A stretch of 32,416 nucleotides of DNA. It comes from Candidatus Woesearchaeota archaeon. Its GTDB lineage: Archaea > Nanobdellota > Nanobdellia > Woesearchaeales > WJKR01. Of this stretch, positions 14,684-22,541 are shown piece after piece. Both the position numbers and the translations under genes were made by a program. The stretch covers positions 1-32,416 of the forward strand of contig WJKR01000025.1 of NCBI GenBank assembly GCA_014729015.1, written 5' to 3'. Below the pieces are notes generated by a model, which saw only the letters and a program-made list of their open reading frames with translations, was not told the origin of the DNA and ran no database searches. Numbering within the stretch: position 1 is the stretch's first letter; each line of letters begins with the position of its first letter.

Positions 14684-15553
14684 ATGCGGACGCTCATCTG
14701 GCACGTCGGCCTCCACAAGACGGCTTCAACCTTCCTGCAGCACGAGGTCTTCCCCAAACTCGGTGGTGTCAAGCAACTCACCAGTCATGGCAAGTATGGT
14801 ACTGTTGACCTGATGAACAAGAATCTTTCCCAGCGTGATGTCAAGCGGATACGGGGAGAGTTGAAGAAGAGGGCGACGGCAGGCACGAACCTGCTTTCCT
14901 GTGAGGGTCTGGCTGGGTCCGCGTATCCTCGCCGCCCAGTCAAGGATAGGGTCCAGATACTGGATGATATAAAGAAGGTCTCCCAGGGCTTCAAGCCAAA
15001 GGTCATACTCGTGCTCCGCCGGCAGGACAAGCTGATTGAGTCCGTGTATCGTGACTATGTCCGTGGGGGGGCAGTTGATGACTTCGACACCTTCATGGGA
15101 CGGCTCTTCAGGAGGTGGGGTGGCCGGGGAGGCTTTGTCCAATGGTTCAGCTTCTCTGCTTACGTACGGGAATTGCACAAGATGTTCGAGAAGCAGAACG
15201 TCCTAGTGCTTACGCAGGAGGGGCTCAAAGCCTCCCCCACCCATTTCATGGAGTCGCTCTGCAGGTTCATCGGGACTGATGTGCCCGCTTATCACAATAA
15301 GCCGAGGAACAGGAGTTATGGGGCGGTGCAGATGAGGTTAGCGAGGAAGCTCAATATCCTCTTCAAGACGAGGTGTAATCCCCGTGGCCTTATACCATTG
15401 AGGATTGTCCCGGCGATTCTGGGGAGGGAGGTCTTCTTCAGGCTGTTCCCAAAACCCTACAGGATTCCTGAGGCGTGGCGGAAGGAGCTCCTGGAGCTAT
15501 TCTCAGAGGACAACCGGATTCTGAAAGAGAAGTATGGTATCGGATTCTCATAG
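14684..15553 (+). CDS. PAPS-dependent sulfotransferase
   Basis: A 289-aa sulfotransferase. The 5'-phosphosulfate loop is HVGLHKTASTFLQHEVFP at residue 7, and the 3'-phosphate-binding segment is LVLRRQDKLIESVYRDYVRGG near residue 110. The C-terminal KPYRIPEAWRKELLELFSED block is typical of this family and helped identify the broken C terminus of the gene at 8495-9590, with which it forms a second paralogous pair. The acceptor is unknown. The TATA box at 14651-14659 gives a nearly leaderless start. Its stop lies 5 bp from the convergent flippase gene. Confidence 0.9.
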   Translation: MRTLIWHVGLHKTASTFLQHEVFPKLGGVKQLTSHGKYGTVDLMNKNLSQRDVKRIRGELKKRATAGTNLLSCEGLAGSAYPRRPVKDRVQILDDIKKVSQGFKPKVILVLRRQDKLIESVYRDYVRGGAVDDFDTFMGRLFRRWGGRGGFVQWFSFSAYVRELHKMFEKQNVLVLTQEGLKASPTHFMESLCRFIGTDVPAYHNKPRNRSYGAVQMRLARKLNILFKTRCNPRGLIPLRIVPAILGREVFFRLFPKPYRIPEAWRKELLELFSEDNRILKEKYGIGFS

Positions 15554-15558
15554 GATGC

Positions 15559-16992
15559 TCAGCTGGTCTTTTTTCGGAGCATCTTGACTTGCCGTATCAT
15601 CCAGAAGAGTCTCGATTTCTCCATTAGTGCAAGGATGATGATGTAACTGACTCCTATGATGAGGGCGTGGGTTATGAATGAGGTGAGCTGCTGCGAGAAG
15701 CTTATATGATTCCTCACCAGGAGGTGGACGGCTGCGCTTCCTGCCCCTGCTATGACTGGGTTGACAATCACTCTCTTGAGGTTGAGCGATACTATCCTTC
15801 TAGTCCTGCGGAGCAGCTCCACGATGCCGGCGACCATGCCGAGGTTGACGGCCATGGCCGCCCCCTCCGCTCCTGCGATCAGGGTGGCTGGTATGAGTAC
15901 GATAGCAAACCCGGCGAATTCAACCGTCTTCGCTGCCGCCACGTTCTTCGGGAGGCCCACGTGCTTGTTGAGGTTGATGTGCAACTGGCGGTAGGGTAGG
16001 AGGAGTGCGTATAGGACCATGATCTGTGCGATGGTGGTCATCGGCGCCCACTTCGCGCCGTAGACTATGACTATGGCTTCTTTTGCCAGGAGGAAGAAAG
16101 GTACGTATAGGAACAGGACGATTCTCATGACGAGGGCGCAGAGGACGTTGTAGTTCCTCTGGAGCACGCGCTTGTTGTTCTGGAACTTGGCGAAGACTGA
16201 GGCTGCCACTCGTCCAATCGAGCCTATGGTGAACTTGCTGAACAGTCCGCTGAGGGTGTAGGCTTGGCTGTACAGGCCCAGCGCGCCCGTGCCGACGAGG
16301 TGTTTCACCGTCACGTCGTCGGCGCGCTCGTTCGTCCTGTTGAGGATGGACGTCGCTATGTTGTACTTTGCGTAGTCGAAGAAGCGCCTGAAGTCCCGGC
16401 GCGAGAAGGCGAGCCGTAGCTTTGTGGGGCTTCTCATGAGGAGATAGGCTGATTTGATGATGTTTGGGGTTATGGTGAAGAGAAGGAGGGCCCATATCCC
16501 GAGCCCGTTGAACGCTACTATGAGGGCTGCCGCGAACGAGAGCGCCGTTGATGTCAGGAGGAGGATGGAGAGTTCCTTGAAGCGTATGTCCCTGGCGTAC
16601 AGGGCCTTGATTGATGTCGTCACGTGCTTGAGTGTCATGGCGACCCCTACGCAGAGGAACAGCCAGGTGTGGTTGCCGGCGGTGGTCGGGAAGAGGATGG
16701 GGTAGAGGAGCGATAACGCGCCCACTAGGATGAGGGATCCGGCCAGCTTGAATGTCATGATGGACCTGAGCGCGCCTTTGAGGTCGTTCTGGGTCTGCAC
16801 CAGGTAGGAATGCTCGTCCCAGGAGATGAACATGAATGTGAGGGTGAAGACGCTCATGAGGTACGCGATGGTGCCGAAGTCCTGCGGGGAGAGCAGGCGG
16901 GCGAGGACGATGGTTCCTACGAATTCCAGGAAGAGGACGACGTAGTTGGCGGTGGCGTTCCAGGCGAAGCTCTGTATGATTTTCTTCTTCAT
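15559..16992 (-). CDS. Wzx-type polysaccharide/lipid-linked oligosaccharide flippase
   Basis: A 477-aa membrane protein of the MOP/MVF exporter superfamily with about 12-14 hydrophobic segments. The N terminus KIIQSFAWNATANYVVLFLE and the following VLARLLSPQDFGTIAYLM match Wzx/polysaccharide biosynthesis proteins; further on, DDVTVKHLVGTGALGLYSQAY is the conserved mid-protein block. It would flip the lipid-linked glycan to the outer face for AglB. I choose the ATG at 16992 because it overlaps the upstream stop (ATGA) and starts the family homology; the track extension to 17115 is low-complexity read-through of the neighbour. Confidence 0.9.
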   Translation of the reverse strand: MKKKIIQSFAWNATANYVVLFLEFVGTIVLARLLSPQDFGTIAYLMSVFTLTFMFISWDEHSYLVQTQNDLKGALRSIMTFKLAGSLILVGALSLLYPILFPTTAGNHTWLFLCVGVAMTLKHVTTSIKALYARDIRFKELSILLLTSTALSFAAALIVAFNGLGIWALLLFTITPNIIKSAYLLMRSPTKLRLAFSRRDFRRFFDYAKYNIATSILNRTNERADDVTVKHLVGTGALGLYSQAYTLSGLFSKFTIGSIGRVAASVFAKFQNNKRVLQRNYNVLCALVMRIVLFLYVPFFLLAKEAIVIVYGAKWAPMTTIAQIMVLYALLLPYRQLHINLNKHVGLPKNVAAAKTVEFAGFAIVLIPATLIAGAEGAAMAVNLGMVAGIVELLRRTRRIVSLNLKRVIVNPVIAGAGSAAVHLLVRNHISFSQQLTSFITHALIIGVSYIIILALMEKSRLFWMIRQVKMLRKKTS

Positions 16993-17849
16993 GGCGTCGT
17001 CACGATTTTCGTTTTGATGTTCCTCATGTCCGGGACGTGACGGTAGGGGTGGTTGTCGAGTATCTTTGGATGTCTTCCCCTGTACTTCTTGATGACTCTC
17101 TCGCTGCCCGGCCACCAGCCGTAGACGCCCGTGTTCCTCTCGTTCTCCTTATAGAGTTTGTCGGCATTCTTCTCGTTCCACTTGTAGTAGATGTGGTCGT
17201 ACCAATCCAGACTCTCCTTGGAGCGGGACCCGCCCTTGACTTCCATCAGGCGCGTGAGGTATTCCCTCTCATTAGTCCGTATGAAGCTGTAGTGGAACAT
17301 GGGGTCCTTTTCGAGCGCTATGTGCTCGCTTTTTTGGTAGCGGCTCCCGTTCGCGTAGAGCGCATACTGGTTGTAAAAGTGGAATTTCATGCCTTTGGTG
17401 TAGCGCCAGAGCCGCTTGGAGTAGCCGTCTATATAGTGGGTGAAATCGTACACGAAGATTCTCGCCTTCAGGCGGATCATGTCTTTTTTTGTGGTGCGCA
17501 TGATTCGTCTTATCTTCTTCATCTGCTCCTCGGTGTAGAACTCGTCGACGTCGCAGAGCATGATCCAGTCGCCTTCTCGTATTCCCATCCTTTTGAACTT
17601 GGAGAGGATTTTCTTGAATGACAAGCCCTTGCCTATTTCGACGCGGGGTCCCGCGACGTTCCTCATGAGGGTGACCTTTGGGTGGTCCTTGTACCTTTTG
17701 ATGATATTTCTCGTTCCGTCCTTCGACCGATTGGTCCAAAAGTGCCATATGGGGCCGTGATATCCTTCTCCGATTATCAGGTGGTCGACATGCTCGAGGT
17801 GCGCTTTGATGGCGTAGTCAGCCCAGTCCGCATCCTCGTAGATGGGCAT
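16989..17849 (-). CDS. DxD glycosyltransferase (GT-A, GT2-like), N terminus probably displaced by a frameshift
   Basis: A GT-A-fold glycosyltransferase with the metal-binding motif MLCDVDEFY at about residue 98, preceded by FWTNRSKDGTRN and followed by KFHFYNQYALYANGS and a FHYSF histidine segment, as in the GT17/GT92-like families. The ATG at 17849 starts within MPIYEDADWADY and lacks beta strand 1. Just upstream the frame reads KIAVYGF but has no start codon before a stop. If one A is removed from the A5 run at 17867-17871, a GTG at 17877 gives MIKIAVYGFMPIYED, an ideal N terminus. The gene is coupled to the GT9 gene upstream and the flippase downstream. Confidence 0.8.
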   Translation of the reverse strand: MPIYEDADWADYAIKAHLEHVDHLIIGEGYHGPIWHFWTNRSKDGTRNIIKRYKDHPKVTLMRNVAGPRVEIGKGLSFKKILSKFKRMGIREGDWIMLCDVDEFYTEEQMKKIRRIMRTTKKDMIRLKARIFVYDFTHYIDGYSKRLWRYTKGMKFHFYNQYALYANGSRYQKSEHIALEKDPMFHYSFIRTNEREYLTRLMEVKGGSRSKESLDWYDHIYYKWNEKNADKLYKENERNTGVYGWWPGSERVIKKYRGRHPKILDNHPYRHVPDMRNIKTKIVTTP

Positions 17850-17863
17850 GAATCCGTAGACAG

Positions 17864-18907
17864 CTATTTTTGATCACCTTGTATGTCTGACAGCGTCAGG
17901 TTTTTTTTAAAGGTTGTTCTCTCTGGGTCGACGTTGCCGGCTTCCATCGGGCGGTCTCGGGGCAGACCCTGCTTCCTGTCGTTGATCACCGTGTGGTCTT
18001 TTCCGTAGGGTTTCGTCCGGGGCCAGTTCGTCGGTCCTGCTATGGTGACGGTTCTCGTCCCCACTGCCGCGGCGAGGTGTCCTAGCCCGGTGTCCGCGTG
18101 TATTACCACGGCGCATTTGCGGAGGAGTGCTGCCGTCCGCGGCAGCGAGGTCCTGACAACTTTTTTTTCCAGCCCTGCTTCCTTTAGGGATTGGAGCAGC
18201 TCTTCCTCGTCCGGCCCGAGGAATACCATCGCCTCGTGCGTCGGGGGCAAGGACTGTATGAGTGAGATGTATCGGCTTATGGGGTACCGTTTTATGGCTT
18301 GTTTCTTCTCGCTGCCCGGGTGGATGCCGATGACGGTTTTCTTCTCGAGTCCTCTCTTGCTCCAGAGTTTGTCAGCGTAGTGCCGCGCTTCTTGTGGGAT
18401 GGTGTAGTGGTATGTCATTGATGACGGTCGGGCCATGCCGAGCTCATGGAGGATCTTGGTGTTCTCCTCGACCCGGTGCAGGCGAGGTGTTTGTGCGATG
18501 CTTATGTCTGCGCCGAAAGAGGTGGGGTGGCCTGCCAGGTCGTAGATGTGCGATGCCTTGGTGTTTCCTCTCAGCAGCCGAAAAAGGAGTCCTGACTTGG
18601 GACCTGCTCCGTGGGCAAGGAATATGAGATCGTAATTTCTCCTGTTGACGCGTCGGAGGGTGCGGAGACCTTGGAAGTGCAATATCTTTTTGACATCCTG
18701 GTTTCCCTCGAGGACTTCCGCTTTGGCTGCCAGGCAGAGGACGTCCACCGAGCAACCCTTTTTTTTGAGAGTGTGCGTGAGGGGTGTGGTCATCAGGAGA
18801 TCCCCCGCACCTTGGAGGTTCACGATAAGGATGGTCGATGTCTTGCCGGCCTTCTTGACAGGCCTGACAGGAAGACTCCTGCTCACGAGCTTCCAGAACG
18901 CCTTCAT
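17864..18907 (-). CDS. GT9 ADP-heptose:glycan heptosyltransferase
   Basis: A 347-aa GT-B enzyme of family GT9, like WaaC/WaaF heptosyltransferases. N-terminal acceptor domain: ILIVNLQGAGDLLMTTPLTHTL. Donor domain: IGIHPGSEKKQAIKRYP, VFLGPDEEE, and the hallmark VIHADTGLGHLAAAVGTRTVTIAGPTNW, with the DTG-x-x-H ADP-heptose-binding motif intact. Such an enzyme in the same window as a full heptose-activation pathway strongly supports heptose as the sugar transferred. A TATA box (CATATAAAG, about 18930-18938) lies about 27 bp from the start at 18907. It heads an operon with the DxD glycosyltransferase and flippase. The N-terminal 25 residues are an extension compared with WaaC. Confidence 0.92.
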   Translation of the reverse strand: MKAFWKLVSRSLPVRPVKKAGKTSTILIVNLQGAGDLLMTTPLTHTLKKKGCSVDVLCLAAKAEVLEGNQDVKKILHFQGLRTLRRVNRRNYDLIFLAHGAGPKSGLLFRLLRGNTKASHIYDLAGHPTSFGADISIAQTPRLHRVEENTKILHELGMARPSSMTYHYTIPQEARHYADKLWSKRGLEKKTVIGIHPGSEKKQAIKRYPISRYISLIQSLPPTHEAMVFLGPDEEELLQSLKEAGLEKKVVRTSLPRTAALLRKCAVVIHADTGLGHLAAAVGTRTVTIAGPTNWPRTKPYGKDHTVINDRKQGLPRDRPMEAGNVDPERTTFKKNLTLSDIQGDQK

Positions 18908-18929
18908 GGGGTGAAATCACCAGAATTCA

Positions 18930-18938
18930 CTTTATATG
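18930..18938 (-). promoter_or_regulatory. TATA box of the GT9 operon
   Basis: CATATAAAG on the minus strand is centred about 27 bp from the ATG at 18907. Between them a short palindrome GGTGATTTCACC (18911-18922) sits over the start region and could be a weak hairpin or protein site. Confidence 0.5.
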
Positions 18939-19042
18939 TTTTGTGGAATGCTTTTGTCCTTGCAGGTGGACTCCTCGGACTCCTCGATGTGGAACTCAGT
19001 GATGGGGCGAGTCGGTGATTCAGGGGTGTGGTACTACCACTA

Positions 19043-19052
19043 ATTATATAAA
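19043..19052 (+). promoter_or_regulatory. TATA box of the FkbM methyltransferase gene
   Basis: ATTATATAAA is centred about 29 bp upstream of the ATG at 19077. The GTG at 19062 used by the ORF track is only about 14 bp away, too close, so the box favours the ATG as the true start. Confidence 0.55.
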
Positions 19053-19076
19053 GGCTATCTCGTGTACTACGTGGCT

Positions 19077-19928
19077 ATGAGAAGGGTGTTGTTCAGGGCG
19101 TTGCGTCGGACGGCAAGGGTGCTCGGGGGTGGCTCCCTGAAGCGGCAGAACGCCCTTGCGAGGTCGCTGGTGGTCCAGAAGGTTTACGATGCCCTCTTCA
19201 GGTTGACGCGGCCGTCCACGGCGTCGGTGCATGGACACGTAATGTACCTTGATGAGCGCGACACTCTCAACCTCTCGCAGCGGGAGGAGTATGAGCCGTT
19301 GATTACGGGTCTGTTCAGGGAGCAGCTGAGAGAGGGTGACGTCGTGGTTGATGTGGGGGCGCACATCGGCTATTACACCTTGCTCGCCGCAAAGCTCGTC
19401 GGCTCTAAGGGTCACGTGTACAGTTTCGAGCCTGATCCTAAGAACTTCAGGCTCCTTGAGAAGAATGTCGCCGTGAACAAGTACCGCAACGTCACGCTGT
19501 TGAACAAGGCCGCTGGCGACAGGAAGGGGACGGTCCGGCTTTACCAGGCTGGCTACAATAAGGGTGACCACAGGTTGTTTGATGATGTGAAGGGCAGGTC
19601 AAGCGTCGAGGTCCCGATGGTACGGGTGTATAGCGTGGTCCGGAAATCCGACTTGGTCAAGGTCGACGTGCAAGGGGCGGAGATGCTCGTGTTGGAGGGT
19701 ATGAAAAGCTTGTTGTCGCGGGAGTCCGTGAAGCTGATATCGGAGGTTGAGCCTGCCAGTTTGCGTAGTATGGGTGCCTCCGCGCAGGGATACTTCTCGG
19801 ACTTGTGGAAGCTCGGATTCAAGATTCAGCACGTCAACAGCTCGAAGGGACGCTTGGAGCCCCTTGATGAGAAGCGTTTCTTGAAGGAGTACGAGCACCG
19901 CGTGAGCAACATCTTCTGTCGCAAGTGA
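19077..19928 (+). CDS. FkbM-family methyltransferase
   Basis: A 283-aa SAM-dependent methyltransferase of the FkbM type. The SAM-binding motif I is VVVDVGAHIGYYTLLAAK, followed by VYSFEPDPKNFRLLEKNV and NKAAGD, then the family-specific DLVKVDVQGAEMLVLEGM and ISEVEPASL. FkbM enzymes O-methylate hydroxyl groups on sugars and other metabolites; here a glycan sugar is likely. The basic N-terminal 60 residues are less conserved. Start chosen at ATG 19077 from the TATA position. It is transcribed alone and converges on the beta-propeller gene with a 3-bp gap. Confidence 0.9.
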   Translation: MRRVLFRALRRTARVLGGGSLKRQNALARSLVVQKVYDALFRLTRPSTASVHGHVMYLDERDTLNLSQREEYEPLITGLFREQLREGDVVVDVGAHIGYYTLLAAKLVGSKGHVYSFEPDPKNFRLLEKNVAVNKYRNVTLLNKAAGDRKGTVRLYQAGYNKGDHRLFDDVKGRSSVEVPMVRVYSVVRKSDLVKVDVQGAEMLVLEGMKSLLSRESVKLISEVEPASLRSMGASAQGYFSDLWKLGFKIQHVNSSKGRLEPLDEKRFLKEYEHRVSNIFCRK

Positions 19929-19931
19929 TGG

Positions 19932-20828
19932 TCAATCCTGTAGGGGTTGTGTGTAGTCCTTGCCTTCCAACAGGCATCCTCGGAATCCTCCCGTTCCTGA
20001 GAATTCCTTCCGCTTCACTTCTTCGTTGCTCTCCTTGTCGACGACGAACAGCACTCCTTTCGTTCGCCGCCTGTTCTCGCGTTTCTCCACGCTTCCCCCT
20101 ACGATGTAAATGTGCTTCTTGTCTATGGAGTAATCTTTGCAGAAATACTTGTCTGGATAGTGCTCAAACAGGAAGGTGTCATCCACGAGAAGCCCTGCCT
20201 GGTGGGGGTGGTTGACCCTCTTTATCGTCCCTGAGGACCCGCAGAGTTCCATCTCCTTCCCGTCGATGATGCAGTACTTGTGGGCTTCCCAACCTTTCTC
20301 ATACCTCTCTATCTCGTTGAGGTGTTTATCGAGCACTGCCACTCCGCTCGGTCCGTACTGTTTGTTCAGCCAGTTCAGGCAGATGTAGTATTTTCCCTTA
20401 TGGGGCCAGATGCTGTTGAGATGGTTGTAGTTCTTCTTGTAAATGGTTGGCAGGTACTTATTCGGTGGCTGTATCTTTACTTTCTTCTGGAGTTTGGGTT
20501 CCTTGTCAAACAAGTAGATGTGGTTGTCATACGTCCCTGACACCAGGAGATGCCCATGGTGTAGTGCCATGTGGTGGAAGTCTGGTTTTCTTCTCTTCCC
20601 CAAGATATTCCTGGTGCTGTGTTGTTCGCTTGTAGAGATGAGGGTGTAACTCTTCCTATCGAGTTTGAATATTGCTGATGATCCTCCCACATAGAGGTGG
20701 TGGCTATCTCCCGCTAAACCCATGACTGTTTGGCCGATTCCTGCTCGGAAGACTTGGGTGAGTTTGTCGCTTTCATGGGAGTACTTGTAGAGTTTTCCGT
20801 TCTCTCCTCCAAGCAATATGTTTTTCAT
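19932..20828 (-). CDS. Predicted beta-propeller protein of unknown function
   Basis: A 298-aa protein that looks like a WD40/YVTN-type beta-propeller. It has repeated blade-like strands with a polar turn: ILLGGENGKLYKYSHESDK, HHLYVGGSSAIFKLDRKS, GHLLVSGTYDNHIYLFDKE, VAVLDKHLNEIERYEKGWE and KHIYIVGGSVEKRENRRR. There is no signal peptide or membrane segment, so it should be cytosolic. It lies 17 bp downstream of the frameshifted FkbM gene on the same strand, probably the last gene of the heptose operon. It could be a scaffold or an enzyme acting on the glycan or its precursor; the sequence does not decide. Confidence 0.6.
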   Translation of the reverse strand: MKNILLGGENGKLYKYSHESDKLTQVFRAGIGQTVMGLAGDSHHLYVGGSSAIFKLDRKSYTLISTSEQHSTRNILGKRRKPDFHHMALHHGHLLVSGTYDNHIYLFDKEPKLQKKVKIQPPNKYLPTIYKKNYNHLNSIWPHKGKYYICLNWLNKQYGPSGVAVLDKHLNEIERYEKGWEAHKYCIIDGKEMELCGSSGTIKRVNHPHQAGLLVDDTFLFEHYPDKYFCKDYSIDKKHIYIVGGSVEKRENRRRTKGVLFVVDKESNEEVKRKEFSGTGGFRGCLLEGKDYTQPLQD

Positions 20829-20845
20829 ATTTAATACGATTCTCT

Positions 20846-21569
20846 TTATTTTTTGGTCGCTTTGAGGTAGTAGCTGTGGTATTTTTCTGGGTTGATGTCT
20901 TCTATCTCTTTGATGTTGATGGGTTTGAAATATCCTTTTTTGCTCCTGTAGTTCAGGCTTAGTTCTACGTGGTGGTCTTTGAAGGATTTTTTCAAGGTTT
21001 CAACTCGCTCTTGGTAATCGTCATTAGTGTGGACTTCTATGAACCATGTGGTATTTTTCTTGAGCAATTTTTTGCTTCCTTTCAGAGCTTGAGTTTCAGA
21101 ACCTTGGATGTCCATCTTGATGACATCGGGAACTCCGTATTTTTTTTGCGAATGAATCAAGTGTGTTATTCTGTCCGTCGATTTCTACTGTGAGCACTTT
21201 GCTTTCCTGCGGACTTCCGTTTAATTTTAAGTTCTCTTTCGCCTTTTGCACTCGTTTCTTCCTGGGTTCAAACAGGGTGCAGGTGATATGCATTGCAGAA
21301 GCGAGCGCCGAATAGTAGCCAACACTGGCTCCGACATCAAAGAACAGGTTTGATTTTTGGAATGTCTTTTTAATCTGTCTTATGACAGGCGGTTCTATCA
21401 ATCCATTGTTAAGGAAGAAATCTTTTCCGAGACCGAGGTTTTGTGGATTTATGTTTTTGCTCCCTTTTAGCTGGAAATCCATATGGTCTATCTTTACTTT
21501 ATATGGGCTTTGTCGAAATAAACGGTGGGTATAATCTGCTAGTATTCTCTTCCCATGTACGAATTCCAT
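20846..21569 (-). pseudogene. FkbM-family methyltransferase gene interrupted by a frameshift in an A8 run
   Basis: The first frame (21096-21569) encodes the SAM-binding half: LFFDVGASVGYYSALASA, then CTLFEPRKKRVQKAKENL and LTVEIDGQNNTLDSFAKK. The second frame (20846-21160) carries the rest: KKYGVPDVIKMDIQGSETQALKG and WFIEVHTND, matching the FkbM DxxKxDIxGxE motif. Deleting one A from the A8 run at 21140-21147 joins them as DSFAKKYGVPDVIKMDIQG, giving about 240 aa. It starts 6 bp after the stop of the heptose kinase gene. The locus is A/T-rich compared with its upstream neighbours. It may be a real break, an assembly error, or slippage-restored. Confidence 0.82.
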
Positions 21570-21575
21570 TATGGA

Positions 21576-22541
21576 TCATCTCGTTCTTCTTACTTTATTT
21601 AAGTCTTTCTTCTCCAGCGTCTCCGTCCCGGCCTTCCCTACGACAACGCCTGCTGCTTTATTCGCCAGCCGCACGCTCTCTTCCAGGTCGCCGCCAGCGC
21701 CCAGTCCCAAAGCCGTCACCGCCGTCACTGTGTCTCCTGCTCCGGTGACGTCGAACACTTGTTTCGCTTCTGTAGGTATCATCAGCGGCTCGTGGCCTGT
21801 CCTGAACAGTGCCATGCCTTCCTCGCCGCGTGTCACCAGCACGTTGCTCTCCAATTCCGCCGCGATGGCCACGCCGATCTTGGTGATTCCCTCTCCGTTT
21901 TCCTCTGGTATGCCTGCGTAGGAGCTCGCTTCCACGTGGTTCGGCGTCAGCAGGTAGCAGTGCCTGCAGTGCCTGATGTTCTTCGGCTTCGGGTCGATCA
22001 CAGTCTTCAGGCCTTGCTCGTTGCAGTACGTGACGAGCTTTTCGATCACGTTGCCGGTCAGCACGCCTTTGGCGTAGTCTGACAGCACCACGATGTTGAT
22101 ACCGTCGCTGGAAACAACTTCCTTCACCTTCTCGAGCAGGGCCTGTCCGGTCTCCTCGTCCAGCCCGCCGTCTTCCTCGTAGTCCATCCGCAGCAATTGC
22201 TGGTTGTGCCCCAACACCCGGCTCTTGATCGTCGTCCTGCGCTTTTTTATGGTGACGAGCCTGTCGACTATCCCTTTGTCCTTCAATAATCCGCGCAGCT
22301 TCTTCAGGCCTTCGTCCTGCCCCGCTACGCTCACCAGCACCGCGTTCCCGCCGAGGCTTGTGATGTTCGCCGCCACGTTCGCCGCGCCGCCGAGCCGTTC
22401 GTACTCTTCCAGCACTTGCACGACGGGCACCGGCGCTTCCGGTGATATCCGGGACACCTTGCCTTTGATGTAGTGGTCTATCATGACGTCTCCTATCACG
22501 AGCACTTTCGCCTTTCCGAAGCTCTTGATGGTGTCGTTCAT
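21576..22541 (-). CDS. hldE1: D-glycero-beta-D-manno-heptose-7-phosphate kinase (HldE N-terminal type, RfaE1)
   Basis: A 321-aa PfkB/ribokinase-family kinase matching the N-terminal half of HldE. It has VLVIGDVMIDHYIKGKVSRI, SPEAPVPVV, GGAANVAANITSLGG, VLSDYAKGVLTG, a LLTPNHVEA block and the catalytic anion-hole motif DVTGAGDTVTAV, then ANKAAGVVVGKAGT. It phosphorylates heptose 7-phosphate at C1 to the 1,7-bisphosphate. It ends where the HldE linker would begin, so there is no attached nucleotidylyltransferase; that domain is fused to GmhB at 1437-2420. I start at ATG 22541 because it overlaps the gmhA stop (ATGA); the track ORF adds 11 residues. Confidence 0.92.
   Translation of the reverse strand: MNDTIKSFGKAKVLVIGDVMIDHYIKGKVSRISPEAPVPVVQVLEEYERLGGAANVAANITSLGGNAVLVSVAGQDEGLKKLRGLLKDKGIVDRLVTIKKRRTTIKSRVLGHNQQLLRMDYEEDGGLDEETGQALLEKVKEVVSSDGINIVVLSDYAKGVLTGNVIEKLVTYCNEQGLKTVIDPKPKNIRHCRHCYLLTPNHVEASSYAGIPEENGEGITKIGVAIAAELESNVLVTRGEEGMALFRTGHEPLMIPTEAKQVFDVTGAGDTVTAVTALGLGAGGDLEESVRLANKAAGVVVGKAGTETLEKKDLNKVRRTR

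Noticed and set aside
16454-17621. Several plus-strand ORFs opposite the flippase and DxD glycosyltransferase
   Set aside because: These are G/C-driven shadows with no motifs; the minus-strand frames contain clear family signatures.
18941-19042. Possible small RNA between the GT9 and FkbM genes
   Set aside because: The spacer has a short palindrome (GTGGTACTACCAC) near 19028-19040 but no promoter/terminator pair or conserved box motif to support an RNA gene.
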